DNA of 64,000 nucleotides from Galerina marginata (taxonomy: Eukaryota > Basidiomycota > Agaricomycetes > Agaricales > Galerinaceae). Position numbers and translations under genes: made by a program. The notes below the pieces were generated by a model, which searched no databases, had not been told where the DNA came from, and saw only the letters and a program-made list of their open reading frames with translations. The stretch spans positions 1,302,001 to 1,366,000 of the forward strand of contig JAECYW010000015.1 in the NCBI GenBank assembly GCA_023014335.1, given 5' to 3'. Positions 1 to 10,459 of this stretch are shown in pieces (positions within the stretch are counted from its first letter, which is position 1; every line of letters begins with the position of its first letter).

Positions 1-1797
1 TGCGTTTGCGAATGTCCTTAACGAATTTGGTATCAGTGATAAGGTGTGATTTATACTTCAAAAAAGTGTTAGAGACTTACTCCCGTTGCAGATTCTCAGT
101 ATCACCTCCGACAATGCCTCCAATAACGACACAATGATTGAAGAGCTTGCCAACCTCCTCGAGACTTTTCCAGGTGCAGCAAATCAAACACGATGCTTTC
201 TCCACATCGTCAACCTCGTTGCCAAAAGTGTCCTTCGTCAGTTCGAGCCCCCAAAGAAGACCAAGACAGACGACTTGCTTGCCGTAGGCGCACATGAGCT
301 TGACATCTTGGGGGCTGAGGTTGAAATGGATGAACTCGAGGATATGCCCAAGTTAGAAGATGTCGAGTCGGACGAGATCCAAGATGATGATCTGGAGGAA
401 GTTCCAGATGAGCGATCAGATATGTCGGCAGAGGAAATTGAAGCATTAGAGAAAGCAGTCAAGCCTGTTAGGTTGCTTCTGGGAAAGGCAAGTCATTAAA
501 ACTTTGACTTACTTGATAACTGACTCGATTTCAGCTTCGCAAAATCGCATTAACCATCAAGAACTCTACGACCCTCATTCTACCACAATGGTATTCCACC
601 CTCGATGATCTCAAGCTTGATCGCCGTATGATGCCACGAGATGTTTCGACCCGATGGAATTCAACCTATGACATGCTCGAGTTTTCAATCAAGTATCGCG
701 CTGCCATTGACGAAATCACTGAAAACCGGGGTATGAAGATGCGTGAACTGGAGCTTGATGCCTCTGAATGGGTCGTAGCAGGACAGCTGTGTGAGACATT
801 GAAGGCATTTGCATTCTTTTTCTACGTTTTTTCGAGGCCTTATCTCTTCATTTAGATTTTTAAGCATGCTACTCTGTTCTTTTCGAGAGACACACCAAAC
901 ATTGGCGCTGTCATTCCGGCAATGGATCGCATTGACGAACATCTGGCCACGTCAGCGGGAAATTTGCAGTACTCTTCTGCTATCCGCTCTGCGCTGGCTA
1001 TAGGCAAACAGACGCTCAATCGGTATTACAACAAGACGGATCACACGGAGATTTATCGGATTGCAATGAGTGAGTTGTTGTGCTTTCTATCTTCTTCGTA
1101 TATTAATTGCCTCTTGGCGACAGTTCTGCATCCTCGACACAAGCTCAAGTACTTCAAGACTGCGGGCTTGGAGGATGATTGGATTGAAACTGCCCAATCC
1201 ATTGTTCGTGAGGAGTTTGATCGAACCTATGCATTCATGGATCTCGATATACAGACAGAGATGTCCACAGTATGTCTTCACTTGCATATCGTTTCAATAT
1301 TTCTTCTGAGACAGTATAGGTAACCCCTGCTTCGGATTCGGAGAATATTTTCGATAACTTGCCTGCTCTCAATGCTCCTGCTCCAACTGAACTGCGTGAC
1401 GAGCTTGAGCGCTATTTGAGCACGGATCCCGAGCACGTTACAGATCCAATTAGATGGTGGCATGAGAGAAGGACGACATACCCGCGCCTTCACCGTATGG
1501 CTATGGATTATTTGACAATTCCAGGTATGTGACTGTACTCGTTATCAACAACTTACTAAAAGTCCCCCAGCTACTTCTGTCGATGTAGAACGTGTATTTA
1601 GCCAAGGCAGGCTTCTCTTATCACACGTCCGCAGCCGACTATCTGTGCAGTCAAACCGTGCACTGATGTGCCTCGGTGGATGGAGCCTTCGAGGTTATGT
1701 CAAGGATTCGGATATCCTTGCGGTGACGGCAATGCCTGCGGTTCCACAAAACGAGGCAGAGCCGCCACTTGCCAGTGATTGGGATGCCCTTGATTAA
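1..1797 (+). CDS. hAT-family transposase, C-terminal two thirds (spliced, partial at 5' end)
   Basis: This is a cut-and-paste transposase with an RNase H-like catalytic core and a C-terminal hAT dimerisation domain. About seven exons can be joined in frame: up to 43, 92-487, 535-807, 856-~1069, ~1126-1269, ~1322-1524 and ~1572-1797. Visible landmarks are the SDNASNND motif after the first intron (second catalytic Asp region), TRCFLHIVNLVAK, the RDVSTRWNSTYDML motif, VLHP/ILHPRHKL, and the closing hATC motif SVDVERVFSQGR with a conserved SRLS stretch. An acidic insert follows the TRCF motif. Two introns (488-534 and 808-855) appear to use GC donors. No frameshift is seen in this part. The BED zinc finger and first catalytic Asp would lie upstream of the window. 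The stop codon is TAA at 1795-1797. Confidence 0.85.
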
Positions 1798-1957
1798 TTG
1801 ATTAATAGTAGTCAGTTGTTTCTACATCCGTCAGATACCAAAATGGTATTTCCCTTTTCTTGTTAATTGGAATGACGCAAATTTCGATCATATTGTGAGA
1901 CTTGATCAATTATGAGCGAACAAAATAGGTACTTTGACTGTCTCTTGCCTTTGAACC

Positions 1958-2346
1958 ATGGCAAGTCGTAACTTTGCAATGGTGAGTTGTCCTTTCGTAG
2001 GCTTTTACCTCTTAGCTGCATGCTAAAATAAAAGCTCTGACCTTACAGTCTCTCTTGCTCGCAGCAAGTCGTCGGAGTCGAACTCAATGTTTTGCACATT
2101 GTGTTCATCTACTTGTCCACGACGAGATGACACAAACAACTTGGCTTCTAACTTTAATCTGGGCAAGTGCTTTATTCAATTAACATATTTACATATTGAT
2201 TGAGCCATCAGCATTCAAGTTTGCCGGTTTCTATCTCTTCGGATTCCTGGCATCAATACGGAAGTGTGGATGTGGACTTGGTTCAAGATGGGCAATTAGA
2301 TGACAACACCGATGATGACTTACCTCCTCTGGAGCCTCTTGATTAA
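1958..2346 (+). pseudogene. possible small spliced ORF / second hAT transposase fragment inside the element
   Basis: Between the transposase stop and the 3' terminus, three pieces stay in frame if two introns are assumed: ATG at 1958 with donor GTGAGT at 1982, then 2049-2161, then a GC-AG intron and 2211-2346 ending TAA. The joined product is about 90 aa. Its middle contains RTQCFAHCVHLLV, which resembles the TRCFLHIVNLVAK motif of the neighbouring transposase. Its C-terminus is very acidic and ends DDLPPLEPLD. It may be the decayed remnant of another hAT copy or an accessory ORF. Nothing equivalent is present in the hAT element at 4182-7909. I cannot tell whether it is expressed. Confidence 0.3.
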
Positions 2347-2642
2347 ATGCACTGCGTACTACTTTTAACTGCCTTAGCTCAAATCTAAAATATTATGAAT
2401 TAAATGGGTGCTTTGGCTGGAGCGCTTTGGTTGCAGCATAGTGACATCAAGCAGCGGCATGAGTACCCGCTCTGCCAACCCGTCAAACCCGTCAAACCCT
2501 TACCCGTGACCCGTTAAAACCCCTACCCTTGGCTGCGGGTAGGGGTATACTGGGGTACGGGTGCGGGTAGCCTGAAAATACCCCAGGGTTACCCGTGACA
2601 ATCCCTAATAGTATGTGTAGAATAATGAATTAGAGCACTTAC

Positions 2643-2804
2643 AAGAATGGCCGTTCCCCGAATACCGCTATCTTGATTAAGAGATTTTTCGATAAGGCGC
2701 ACACTGACACCGTGCTGAGCTAGATGTAGGGCCGTAGTCAGCCCAGTGGGACCGGCTCCAATGACCAAAACCTGAGGTTTTACGGAAGTGGTTGCCATTC
2801 GCAA
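2643..2804 (-). pseudogene. FAD-dependent monooxygenase, N-terminal first exon only
   Basis: The 54-residue N-terminus reads VLVIGAGPTGLTTALHLAQ followed by VRLIEK and SGIRGTAIL. It shows the GxGxxG dinucleotide-binding beta-alpha-beta fold that opens flavin monooxygenases of the aromatic-hydroxylase type. The exon ends in phase 0 at a strong GTAAGT donor (2642-2637). About 30 bp further the intron runs into the 3' end of the hAT transposon. The remaining exons are either beyond the left edge of the window or lost. Two in-frame ATGs (2804 and 2798) are possible starts. A 500-bp MITE lies about 90 bp upstream, in the presumed promoter. The gene may be inactive, but an intronic insertion does not by itself prove loss of function. 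Confidence 0.7.
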
Positions 2805-2895
2805 ATGAAGCGTATGGGAAGACTGTCGTCCTATGATGGGCTTAAATACTAACCCATGGAGGTCTTCTATTGATGTGGACTGGCCACTCGCTTTA

Positions 2896-3395
2896 GGGTC
2901 AGTCTGGCAACCATAATCCAGCTCGCATTTTCATTTTGATGGCAGCTGGATTATTCTCACAACCCTCAAACGGTAATTTCCGTTTTAGAATGTGACGGGT
3001 TCAGGTCTGGTCGGGCACCGTCGGGTTTTCGCACACCTCACCGACGCCCTGCGGGGCTGCTCGTTGTGGTCTGCTCGTCATCTCCGGCATGGGTGAGGTG
3101 TTATTCACACCCAATAAAGCAACCTTAAATAGAACAAAATGTTTTATTGTACACATCAGATATGAATAACGAAGCGCGCAAGAAGCGCGCCACGTCTTTC
3201 GACGAAAGGACAGTACCGGGATATGCTCGATGTTGCCAACAACGAGCCCGACACCGGCTCGGGGAAATGCGGGATGGAGACGGGAAATTGATGCGACGTG
3301 GCGTTATGATCCTGGATCACGCTGAGGGTTGTGAGAATAATCCAGCTGCCATCAAAATGAAAATGCGAGCTGGATTATGGTTGCCGGACTGACCC
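2896..3395. mobile_element. 500-bp MITE, PIF/Harbinger-like, 73-bp inverted ends, TTA target duplication
   Basis: The arms at 2896-2968 and 3323-3395 are inverted repeats with a single mismatch and begin GGGTCAGTCYGGCAACC. TTA flanks both sides (2893-2895 and 3396-3398). A 3-bp TWA target duplication with GG-starting ends is typical of PIF/Harbinger elements. No transposase is encoded. The interior is GC-rich and contains a short inverted GCGCG-rich stretch. Confidence 0.8.
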
Positions 3396-3398
3396 TTA

Positions 3399-4173
3399 AA
3401 TCCGAATGATTATTCTAATTGATTTCATTCCATTCGTAAAGCCCACGTCACACGGCGACCAAATTGGTTCGACTTACATAAATGTCGGAGAAAGACATGT
3501 CCCAATAGGGGGGTCAGTGCACAGGACTTCCGAGATACGGCGCGACTCTACTCGGCACCTCTGCGGATAAGAAAGAAAGATTGCATTGTGGGGTACATCA
3601 AATGGAGAACCCATCTCTTTGAATCATGCTCAAATTATCTTTCCGAGCTCGTCGGAAAGGCGGGACCTAAATTAGCCACCAATCGCCGTTGGGTGCCAGG
3701 CGAATGATTGCATCACATATCCCAACCACTCCAAGTGCGAGTTTAAGGGACGAGTCCGCTTCTTCCAATGAATCCAGCCAATGCTTGTCACTGCTAATAC
3801 GCGGTCCAAAGTACTCAAAGGAAATGGTTCGCGAAGGTCAGAATCAATAAATACAACTGAAATAATCCGCTCAAGCAGTCTAAATGGAGTGTTCAGATGA
3901 TATCCAGATTCCAATCGGATCGGAAATATGTGAGTGCAACAGGCATCATGCGGCGAGTAGGAATTTGGTTGAGAGGTGCAATCGTTGTTGAAGGTCGGTT
4001 TGGGGTCGGTTGAGGAAAGAAAATAGAATATCTAATTTAAATAAATGCCAGCTTGTTATGTCCTGTTGCCGCTGGCACTGGTCTGACACCTTGTCCCGCC
4101 CATAGGTTGGCTCTATTGGTGAGTTGAGATAGGTGATAATTTTCCGAAGTTCCAATGTGGGCGTGAATTGCTC
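3399..4173. other. intergenic stretch, no gene recognised
   Basis: It holds one minus-strand open frame of 80 codons (3672-3914, starting MESGYHLNTPFRLLERI). It has no recognisable domain and no clear splice partners. It could be a decayed exon. Nothing else is supported here. Confidence 0.4.
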
Positions 4174-4181
4174 TTAGTACA
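4174..4181. repeat. left 8-bp target-site duplication of the hAT element
   Basis: TTAGTACA immediately precedes the left terminus and is repeated exactly at 7910-7917 after the right terminus. Confidence 0.95.
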
Positions 4182-7100
4182 TAGGCAATGGCACGGGTTG
4201 GGGTAACCCGTCGGGGTTACGGGTTGGGGTATTAACGGGTCGGGGTACGGGTAGGACATCCCGGCAGGCTATACCCGAGGTACCCGTATCTCTATTTTCG
4301 GCTGTAGGAGCCTAGTACATTGTCCAAACTATACCTAATAGAAGCCATAAACTATACAGTTCATGTAAGCCACCGAAAAAAGGAACAAAACGCGTCCAAT
4401 CTCAAATAATCAGACACCGAGTTATCCATCACAATGGCAAAGCCGAAAGACGATGCCCAGTCCACGAAATCCACCAAAACAAACTCCACCACCAAGACAT
4501 CAGCTTCGTCATTGGTAAATAAGGCGAAATCCGGCCTCGCGACTCTCAAGCGCAAGGCCAAGGCAGTGCTTAGCCCGAAAAAGAAAAAGGCCCGCATCCC
4601 TGAGAATGCCGAGACCGAGGTAAAGGTAACATACCTCCGTGATATCTCCATCCTGACATCCAGCTCCAAGATCCCAGTAAAAGCCGCCGGCAAAAAAACA
4701 TATCCGAAGCCAAGTGTGATTGACGTCGACGACGACGACGACGAGCTCGAGAGTGCTGCCGAAGACGAGGAGGATGAACTCAGTACGTATTTTTATTTTT
4801 CATATGAGAATGAATACTCACCTAAACGTAGAACGTATGATGAAACGTTGGACTTCTCCAGTCTATGCCTTCTACTGCCCTATTCCGGAGATCGCCTATG
4901 TTGATGGGCGCCGTGCACACGTCTTCAAGTGCGCTGCCAAGTCTTGCAAATACACCTGTCGACGCTTCCTTGACGGCCCCGACCGCTCGTCCACTGGTAA
5001 CCTTATCAAACATGTTAAAACCTGCTGGGGCGATGCCGCTTACGAGGCCGCAACCGACTGCCAGCATGCGAACGAGGCTCGCGAGAGCGTCGTTAAGCCC
5101 TTGACGACCACTGGGTCCATCACGGCGGCGTTTGATCGAAAGGGTAAGGGTAAGGTGAGCTATAGGCATCGTCAGCACACGAAAACCGAAACGAAGTAAG
5201 CCAATGACTCATACCTCTTCAGATTCTATCTGATAATTGTTTGTAGAGCCGAAATTGTTCGCTGGGTATCGGAGAGTGTTCGCCCGTTCAAGATCGTCGA
5301 AGATCGTGGTTTCCTTTCGTTGATGAAGACAGGAAGGCCAGAGTATTATATTCCATCCGCGTCAACGGTCTCGAGGGATGTAAGAATCGTTTTCGCCCGG
5401 ACTCGTGCGCGTATTGGCCAAATGCTTCAAGTAGGTTTAAAATTCGTCGCGCTTTATTGAAGTGGACATTGACTCACCAAAAACCAAGGAACATACCGGT
5501 CGGATAAGTTTCGCCACCGATGCTTGGACCTCGCCCAACCATTATGCCTACGTTGCCGTCACTGCGCATCTTGAAGTGCGAGGCGAGCCAATTTGCATTG
5601 TACTTGATGTTGTAGAGCTCCCGGTGGTTAGGCGATACCTTAACTTGTTTTTCTGTTGTTGCTAAAAATAATGTTCAGTCCCATTCCGGCGTAAACATGG
5701 CTGTCGCGTTTCGTGAGATCCTAGAGGACTTCGGTATTCAGCACAAGGTAATACTCATGCGAACGAAATAAGAGGTGTCTAACCTAAGAGCCACAGATTC
5801 TCGGTCTAACAGCAGACAATGCTACAAACATGGACAAAATGAGCCAATACCTTGACATGGAGGTAGCCGCTTACTCGTCTGTGAACCGAACACGTTGTTT
5901 CAACCACATCCTCAACCTCACTGGCAAGGCACTGCTGAGGCAGTTTGATGTGAAGAAGACCGATGGCGCCGACAGCGACTCGGATCGGGTGTTATCGGCT
6001 GCAGAACGCGAATTATTGGACTTGGCTGAGGGAATCGACGAGGAAGGACTTGCCATGGCACAGGAGATGGGATCCGATAACGACGAAGAAGCTGCTGACC
6101 ACAATAAAGAGATGGAGGAACTTGACGAATGGGTCGACGAGGTCTCGAGCGAGATGACGGAGGAGGAACGCCTCATCCTGGCGGCGAACATTCGACCTGT
6201 CAGTCGCGTTTTAGTGAAGGTAAGAGTATATCATCAAACACATACCTGATTGACAAAGTCACCAGCTTCGTAAACTCGCCTACGCCCTGGTCAACTCTAC
6301 AACACTTCTCTTGCCGGCGTGGAAGTCGTGTCTTGAGGAGTTGGAGTTGATAATTCGGATCATGCCTCGGGATGTCACGACACGATGGAATTCGACCTAC
6401 GACATGCTCAGCTTTGCCCTCGAATACAGAAAAGCTATTGAACACGTTACCTCGGATCTCAAGAACGATTTGCGCAAGTACGAGCTGACGGACTCAGAGT
6501 GGGTGATCGCGGACGAACTCAAAGACACGTTGAAGGTATGTTTTCGTTTACCAAGTCTCACAGTCACGCGGTGACTGTTGACGCCCCTCTCCTTGCTATC
6601 TCTCCGCACGATCTAACGTGCTGACGACTTCTCCTCTTACCTCCTCAGATTCTTAAGGATGGTACCGAGTTCTTCTCGCGCGGCACTCCGAACTTGGCGA
6701 CCGTCATCCCTGCGATGGACCACATCGACACCACATTCACTAATGCAATCAGGTCGGACGGTGATACTCACCCCGCCATTCGGTACTCCCTCCAGCTCGC
6801 AAAGAAAACTCTCAACAAATACTACTCCCTGACCGACGAAGCTGAAGTTTATCGTATCGCGATGGGTAAGTTCTTTGTATTTATGATAGCCAGTTCTGAT
6901 TGGTTCGTAAATTCAGTTCTTCACCCTCAACATAAACTGGAATACTTTCGGCAAGCTGGCTGGACGTCTGACTGGATAGATACGGCCGAGTCTCTTGTCA
7001 GAGACGAATTCGAAAACTCATATGCGCCTACTACCTTGGATTGGGAAAACGAGGACGTGGATGGGGCTAGTTCGGATGAGGCTGAGTCCGTTGTTGAGTC

Positions 7101-7909
7101 GGCAAAGGTGCGTATTCAACCCATTTCTCTTTGCTCGTATCCTCTAATATCTCACTGCAGAAATCCAAGAACATCTTCGACAATCTTCCCGCCCTCAAGA
7201 AACCTCCGAAGTCCAAAGTTTTACTTGACGAACTTCGGCTTTATCTTAGCACCCCGCCTGAAACCACTCATTTACCGCTTCGTTGGTGGTACGAGAAGCG
7301 ACAAACGTACCCTCGACTTCACCGTATGGCCCTTGACTACTTATCTATTCCAGGTATGTTTGAACTTTCCTATCATATGTCCTATTACTCATTCAAGTTG
7401 TCTACTCAATGTTTAGCCACCTCAACAGACGTCGAGCGTCTTTTCAGCCGCGGTCGGTTGATTCTCTCTCACACCCGAAGCCGTCTTTCAACAGAATCCA
7501 CCCGCGCCCTTCTGTGCCTTGGTTCATGGAGTCTAGCTGGACTTGTCAAGGACTCGGATGTGGAAGCAGTCGCGGTTCTCGACGATGTGGAAGCTAGAAT
7601 GGAGCTCGAAACCCTCGGGGATGTGCTTAGTAGGACGCGTCGGGGAAAGGTTTGATTTTGTAGTAAGCTATCTGTCACGTAGATACAACTTCATACAATA
7701 CTCGCTACCCCTTTGTCGTATGTATATACTATACTAAGCTAGCTTGCCAGCTGTATAGTGGTCCTATGAACCCGTGGGGTAACCCGTACCCGTGCATAAC
7801 CCGTGATACCCGGTGTTGACTGACCCGCGGCTTGTAGGGTATATACCCCGCCGGGTCGGGGTACGGGTTGGCGGCTGGATACCCACGGGTTTACCCGTGC
7901 TATTGCCTA
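4182..7909 (+). mobile_element. complete hAT transposon, 3,728 bp
   Basis: The left end (4182-4198) is TAGGCAATGGCACGGGT. The right end (7893-7909), read on the other strand, is TAGGCAATAGCACGGGT, one mismatch in 17. Both flanks carry the same 8-bp duplication TTAGTACA. Subterminal DNA on both sides (about 4196-4290 and 7770-7900) is packed with ACGGGT/ACCCGT words in both directions, which are probable transposase-binding sites. It encloses one apparently intact transposase gene. Matching ends, a perfect target duplication and an open gene suggest recent insertion and possible activity. Confidence 0.95.
4434..7655 (+). CDS. hAT-family transposase, BED zinc finger, about 870 aa
   Basis: Roughly eleven exons can be joined in frame. 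The N-terminus (exon 4434-4782) is lysine-rich and then acidic (a run of Asp), probably carrying a nuclear localisation signal. The second exon must start at 4861, because the nearer AG at 4831 gives a stop. It encodes a BED zinc finger with Cys pair CAAKSC and a HVKTC His/Cys pair. Then follow FATDAWTSPNHYAY (first catalytic Asp), the LTADNATNMD motif (second Asp), NRTRCFNHILNLTGK, an acidic insert, RDVTTRWNSTYDML, VLHPQHKLEYF, PRLHRMALDYLSIP, and the hATC dimerisation motif TSTDVERLFSRGR with SRLSTES. The stop is at 7653-7655. No frameshift or in-frame stop was found. The start is the first ATG, 252 bp inside the left terminus. It is closely related in motif order to the partial transposase at 1-1797. 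Confidence 0.92.
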
Positions 7910-7917
7910 TTAGTACA
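7910..7917. repeat. right 8-bp target-site duplication of the hAT element
   Basis: TTAGTACA, identical to 4174-4181. The family norm for hAT is 8 bp. Confidence 0.95.
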
Positions 7918-8165
7918 TAATCTATTTACATGAGAAAGAAGCCGAATACCTTTTCTCACGTCAGTGCTCAGCGCTCATCACTACTGCCGCTTGCACTGTT
8001 CTATTCTGACAACCCTCCATGCATTCAAGATGTGGAGCACTGGAGGTCGAATGGATCCACATTTTGTGCGAATCGGTGAGGACCCTCTAACCCAGATGGT
8101 GATTGGTCAAATACCTTAGCAAAGAGTAGGTGAACTGTCTCTATCTTATATTCCTCATTCGAGCA

Positions 8166-8396
8166 ATGTCTTCGGGTACTCTCCCCTCTCGATTTCCAGC
8201 TGGGATAAATCTTGGACTCACATATGGCGCATATCTGGTTGGAGCCATAGTGGCGGTGATGTGAGTTTTATCTGTCGGCTCTAGTTCCACATGTGACTCA
8301 AACGCTTGTAGACTATACGGAATTTTGGTATCGGAATCCCAGGTCATATTCCACTTCAGACGGTATTCGAAAGATCTCCAAGCTTCCAAGATATTG
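8166..8396 (+). pseudogene. DUF6534-like membrane protein, N-terminal fragment
   Basis: Exon 1 (8166-8260) and exon 2 (from 8312) join in frame across a 51-nt GTGAGT...TAG intron. The product starts MSSGTLPSRF and continues YGAYLVGAIVAVMLYGILV, a hydrophobic helix, then HFRRYSKDLQASKILV. The order helix, LYGI, then RYxxD...KxLV resembles the first part of the basidiomycete DUF6534 membrane proteins. After KILV the frame reaches a stop within seven codons. A +1 frame continues SIIMISKLLDCAAQ, which might be a frameshifted next helix. The remaining helices were not found before the 3.3-kb element starts at 8573, nor after it. I infer a truncated, inactive gene; the family call is tentative. Confidence 0.45.
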
Positions 8397-8566
8397 GTGT
8401 GTTGTTATCAATCATTATGATCTCAAAGCTACTAGACTGCGCCGCGCAGTAGACCGCAAACTAATTTTCTGGGCTGATGCCCTACAAAGTTGATATTGAA
8501 AGGTATTGAAGCCTTGAACGTTCCACCAAGTAGTCTTCAGGATATATTTGTCAACCGGACGGACTC

Positions 8567-8572
8567 GTTCAT
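8567..8572. repeat. left 6-bp target-site duplication of the 3.3-kb inverted-repeat element
   Basis: GTTCAT directly precedes the left inverted repeat and recurs at 11898-11903. Confidence 0.7.
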
Positions 8573-8973
8573 TATGGCTGGCATAGTGGGGAATAAATCC
8601 GCCCACACTTTCTTTGTAAAATATGAGTCCCCGTAAATATATTTGACGTGCGCGTAAACATTTCAAGGGCCCCGCGAAAATATTTGGCGCCCCCTAAACT
8701 TTTAAAGCAACTGCGCAGAAACATATTCACTGCGTGGATATCTTATTGGCTGTCCCGAGAAAATATTACCTTATTCCGGGAGAAATTCATGGCCCGCTGA
8801 AAAATATTAACAGTGTGCGGAAATATATTCACGGTGCGCGGAAATACATTCAGTGCGCGCGGAAACATATTCGGTGCGCGAATTTCATTCTCTCTGCCCC
8901 GAGAATATCTTTCTTCAAGCTTTGCCGGCCTGCCGTGCTTACGTAAATGATCCGTTGATGGTAATTTTCGGCA
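8573..8973 (+). repeat. left terminal inverted repeat with subterminal motifs
   Basis: It matches the reverse complement of 11489-11897. At least four GTGCGCGGAAATATATTC-like units lie between about 8810 and 8890. Confidence 0.85.
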
Positions 8974-9034
8974 AATGCGTCAACGCATGATCGCGTGACC
9001 AGTGTTGATTTCCGTGTTGGCAGGTCACCGGTCA

Positions 9035-9107
9035 CCAAGGGGCTAGCGACCGAGCATCCGCTGATATCAACCCCTCCCATGAGGTCGTGAGAATCATCAC
9101 GTGTGCA
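9035..9107. repeat. inner inverted repeat, left arm (partner about 9656-9728)
   Basis: About 70 bp (GGGGCTAGCGACCGAGCATC and onward) recur nearly exactly in reverse complement at about 9656-9728. The ~550-bp stretch between them carries no recognised gene. This may be a smaller element nested in the larger one; no clear target duplication was seen. Confidence 0.75.
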
Positions 9108-9655
9108 GCCAAACGTCACATTTAGTCACATTCTTCCTATCCTTGTCCTATCCTCCAAGTAAAGTACCGTGTGTAGCTCCTATTTCCTTCTCCTTTTCCC
9201 TGCTGGTTCAATAACGCTCAAGTCTGCGCCCTCTTTCTCCTAATTTCCTCTTTTATTTCCTCTATCCCATCACTGTTTTGAAGGCCGCATTCCTCTCGGT
9301 GCGCTTGTGTTTTAGCTGGAGGTTGGCTGGAGCCTGGACGTATCTTCATGGAAGCTCCTCTGCGGAGGAGCCTGAGGCAAACGTATCGATGGCCATCTGT
9401 CCTGGAATTTTTGGGAATACTTGGCCTGCAGGAATGGCTCACTGAGCAAATGATAGATGTTACCTGGGGGCGTGGTGAGGGCATTATGAGCGATGCTGGA
9501 ACAGTGGGGCGGCAGAAAGACATTTATCTATTGTATTTCTTGACGTACTAGTTAATACTAATTTACATCCAACGAGGGCAACGAGGGTCCATGTCCAAGC
9601 TCAGCCAAGGCCGCAATGCGCGTGTGTAATATTGGCGTTACAGCAGATTTAGGTG

Positions 9656-9728
9656 TGCACGTGATGATTCTCACGACCTCATGGGAGGGGTTGATATCAG
9701 CGGATGCTCGGTCGCTAGCCCCTTGCCG
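9656..9728. repeat. inner inverted repeat, right arm
   Basis: It is the reverse-complement partner of 9035-9107, including the shared TGATATCAGCGGATGCTCGG. Confidence 0.75.
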
Positions 9729-10091
9729 GTCACCAGTCAATCTCAACCTCTACCACCATTCCCATTTCCGCTTCCCGTCCCACCAGCCACGTCTACATGG
9801 TAGAAACAACACTGAGCGTTGCTCCGAGAGCCCCTCCCCTCCAATGAGGGACGTGGGCCGGAGATTCGAGGGTGATGAAGGAGGTTTGGTGATTGAGAAT
9901 GCACCAAGGTACGTCGCAAAAACAATCCCCTCTGTGCGACTCACCGATGTTTCAACATAACCCAGCGCTGTTCATCTCGTCGCCACCCCGTGTTTGCCGC
10001 CACGTCGCAGCAAATTCACGCACCTGCGATGTCCGTCGCGTGGCAACTCGCGCCCAGTGTCCCCCATGTTGATGAGGCGTTGACCCACCCG

Positions 10092-10455
10092 CTGGCAAGC
10101 AGCATGAGCTCATATGAGGCTCGTGTTGTGCTGGAACCCCCATATGAAGGGCTCCAGCAGCCAGCGGACACGTCTCAACACTTCTCAGGGCTTTTGTGGG
10201 TGTCGACGTACCCGCTGGCAAGCAGCACGAGCTCATATGAGGCTCGTGTTGTGTCAAAGCCCTCATATGAGGGGCTCTGGCAGCCAGTGGGTGCGTTTTA
10301 ACACCTCCCGCGGCTTTTGTTGGCGTTAACGTAGTTGCTGGCAAGCAATGCGAGCTCATGTGAGGCTCGTATTGTGCTGAAGTCCTCATATGAGGGGCTT
10401 CAGCTGCTAGTGGACGTGTTTTGACGGCTTCCGCTGCCTTTGTCAGTGTCGGCAT
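10092..10455 (+). repeat. minisatellite, three imperfect ~122-bp units plus the start of a fourth
   Basis: Units start GCTGGCAAGCA at about 10092, 10214 and 10337 (periods 122 and 123), and each contains GAGCTCATATGAGGCTCGT followed by a TCATATGAGGGGCT copy. The units are themselves built on short palindromes around CATATG. A further copy starts near 10457 and degenerates into GC-rich DNA. Confidence 0.85.
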
Positions 10456-10459
10456 GTGC

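Larger units (their letters stand above)
1..2607 (+). mobile_element. hAT-superfamily DNA transposon, 3' part (5' end lies outside the window)
   Basis: The element holds most of a hAT transposase gene followed by about 800 bp of non-coding DNA. That DNA ends in a GC-rich block with many ACCCGT/ACGGGT words (about 2460-2607). Its last 17 bases, read on the minus strand, are TAGGGATTGTCACGGGT. This resembles the terminus of the complete hAT element at 4182-7909 (TAGGCAATGGCACGGGT), so the two are related but distinct families. The next 8 bases (2608-2615, ATAGTATG) are the expected target duplication, but the other copy lies upstream of base 1. The element sits inside an intron of the FAD-monooxygenase fragment at 2643-2804. 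Confidence 0.8.

Noticed and set aside
238..462. serine-rich minus-strand frame
   Set aside because: It is the antisense of the acidic insert of the hAT transposase; the same happens at 5871-6191 for the second element.
3147..3392. 81-codon frame inside the 500-bp MITE
   Set aside because: It runs through the inverted arm and shows no protein motif.
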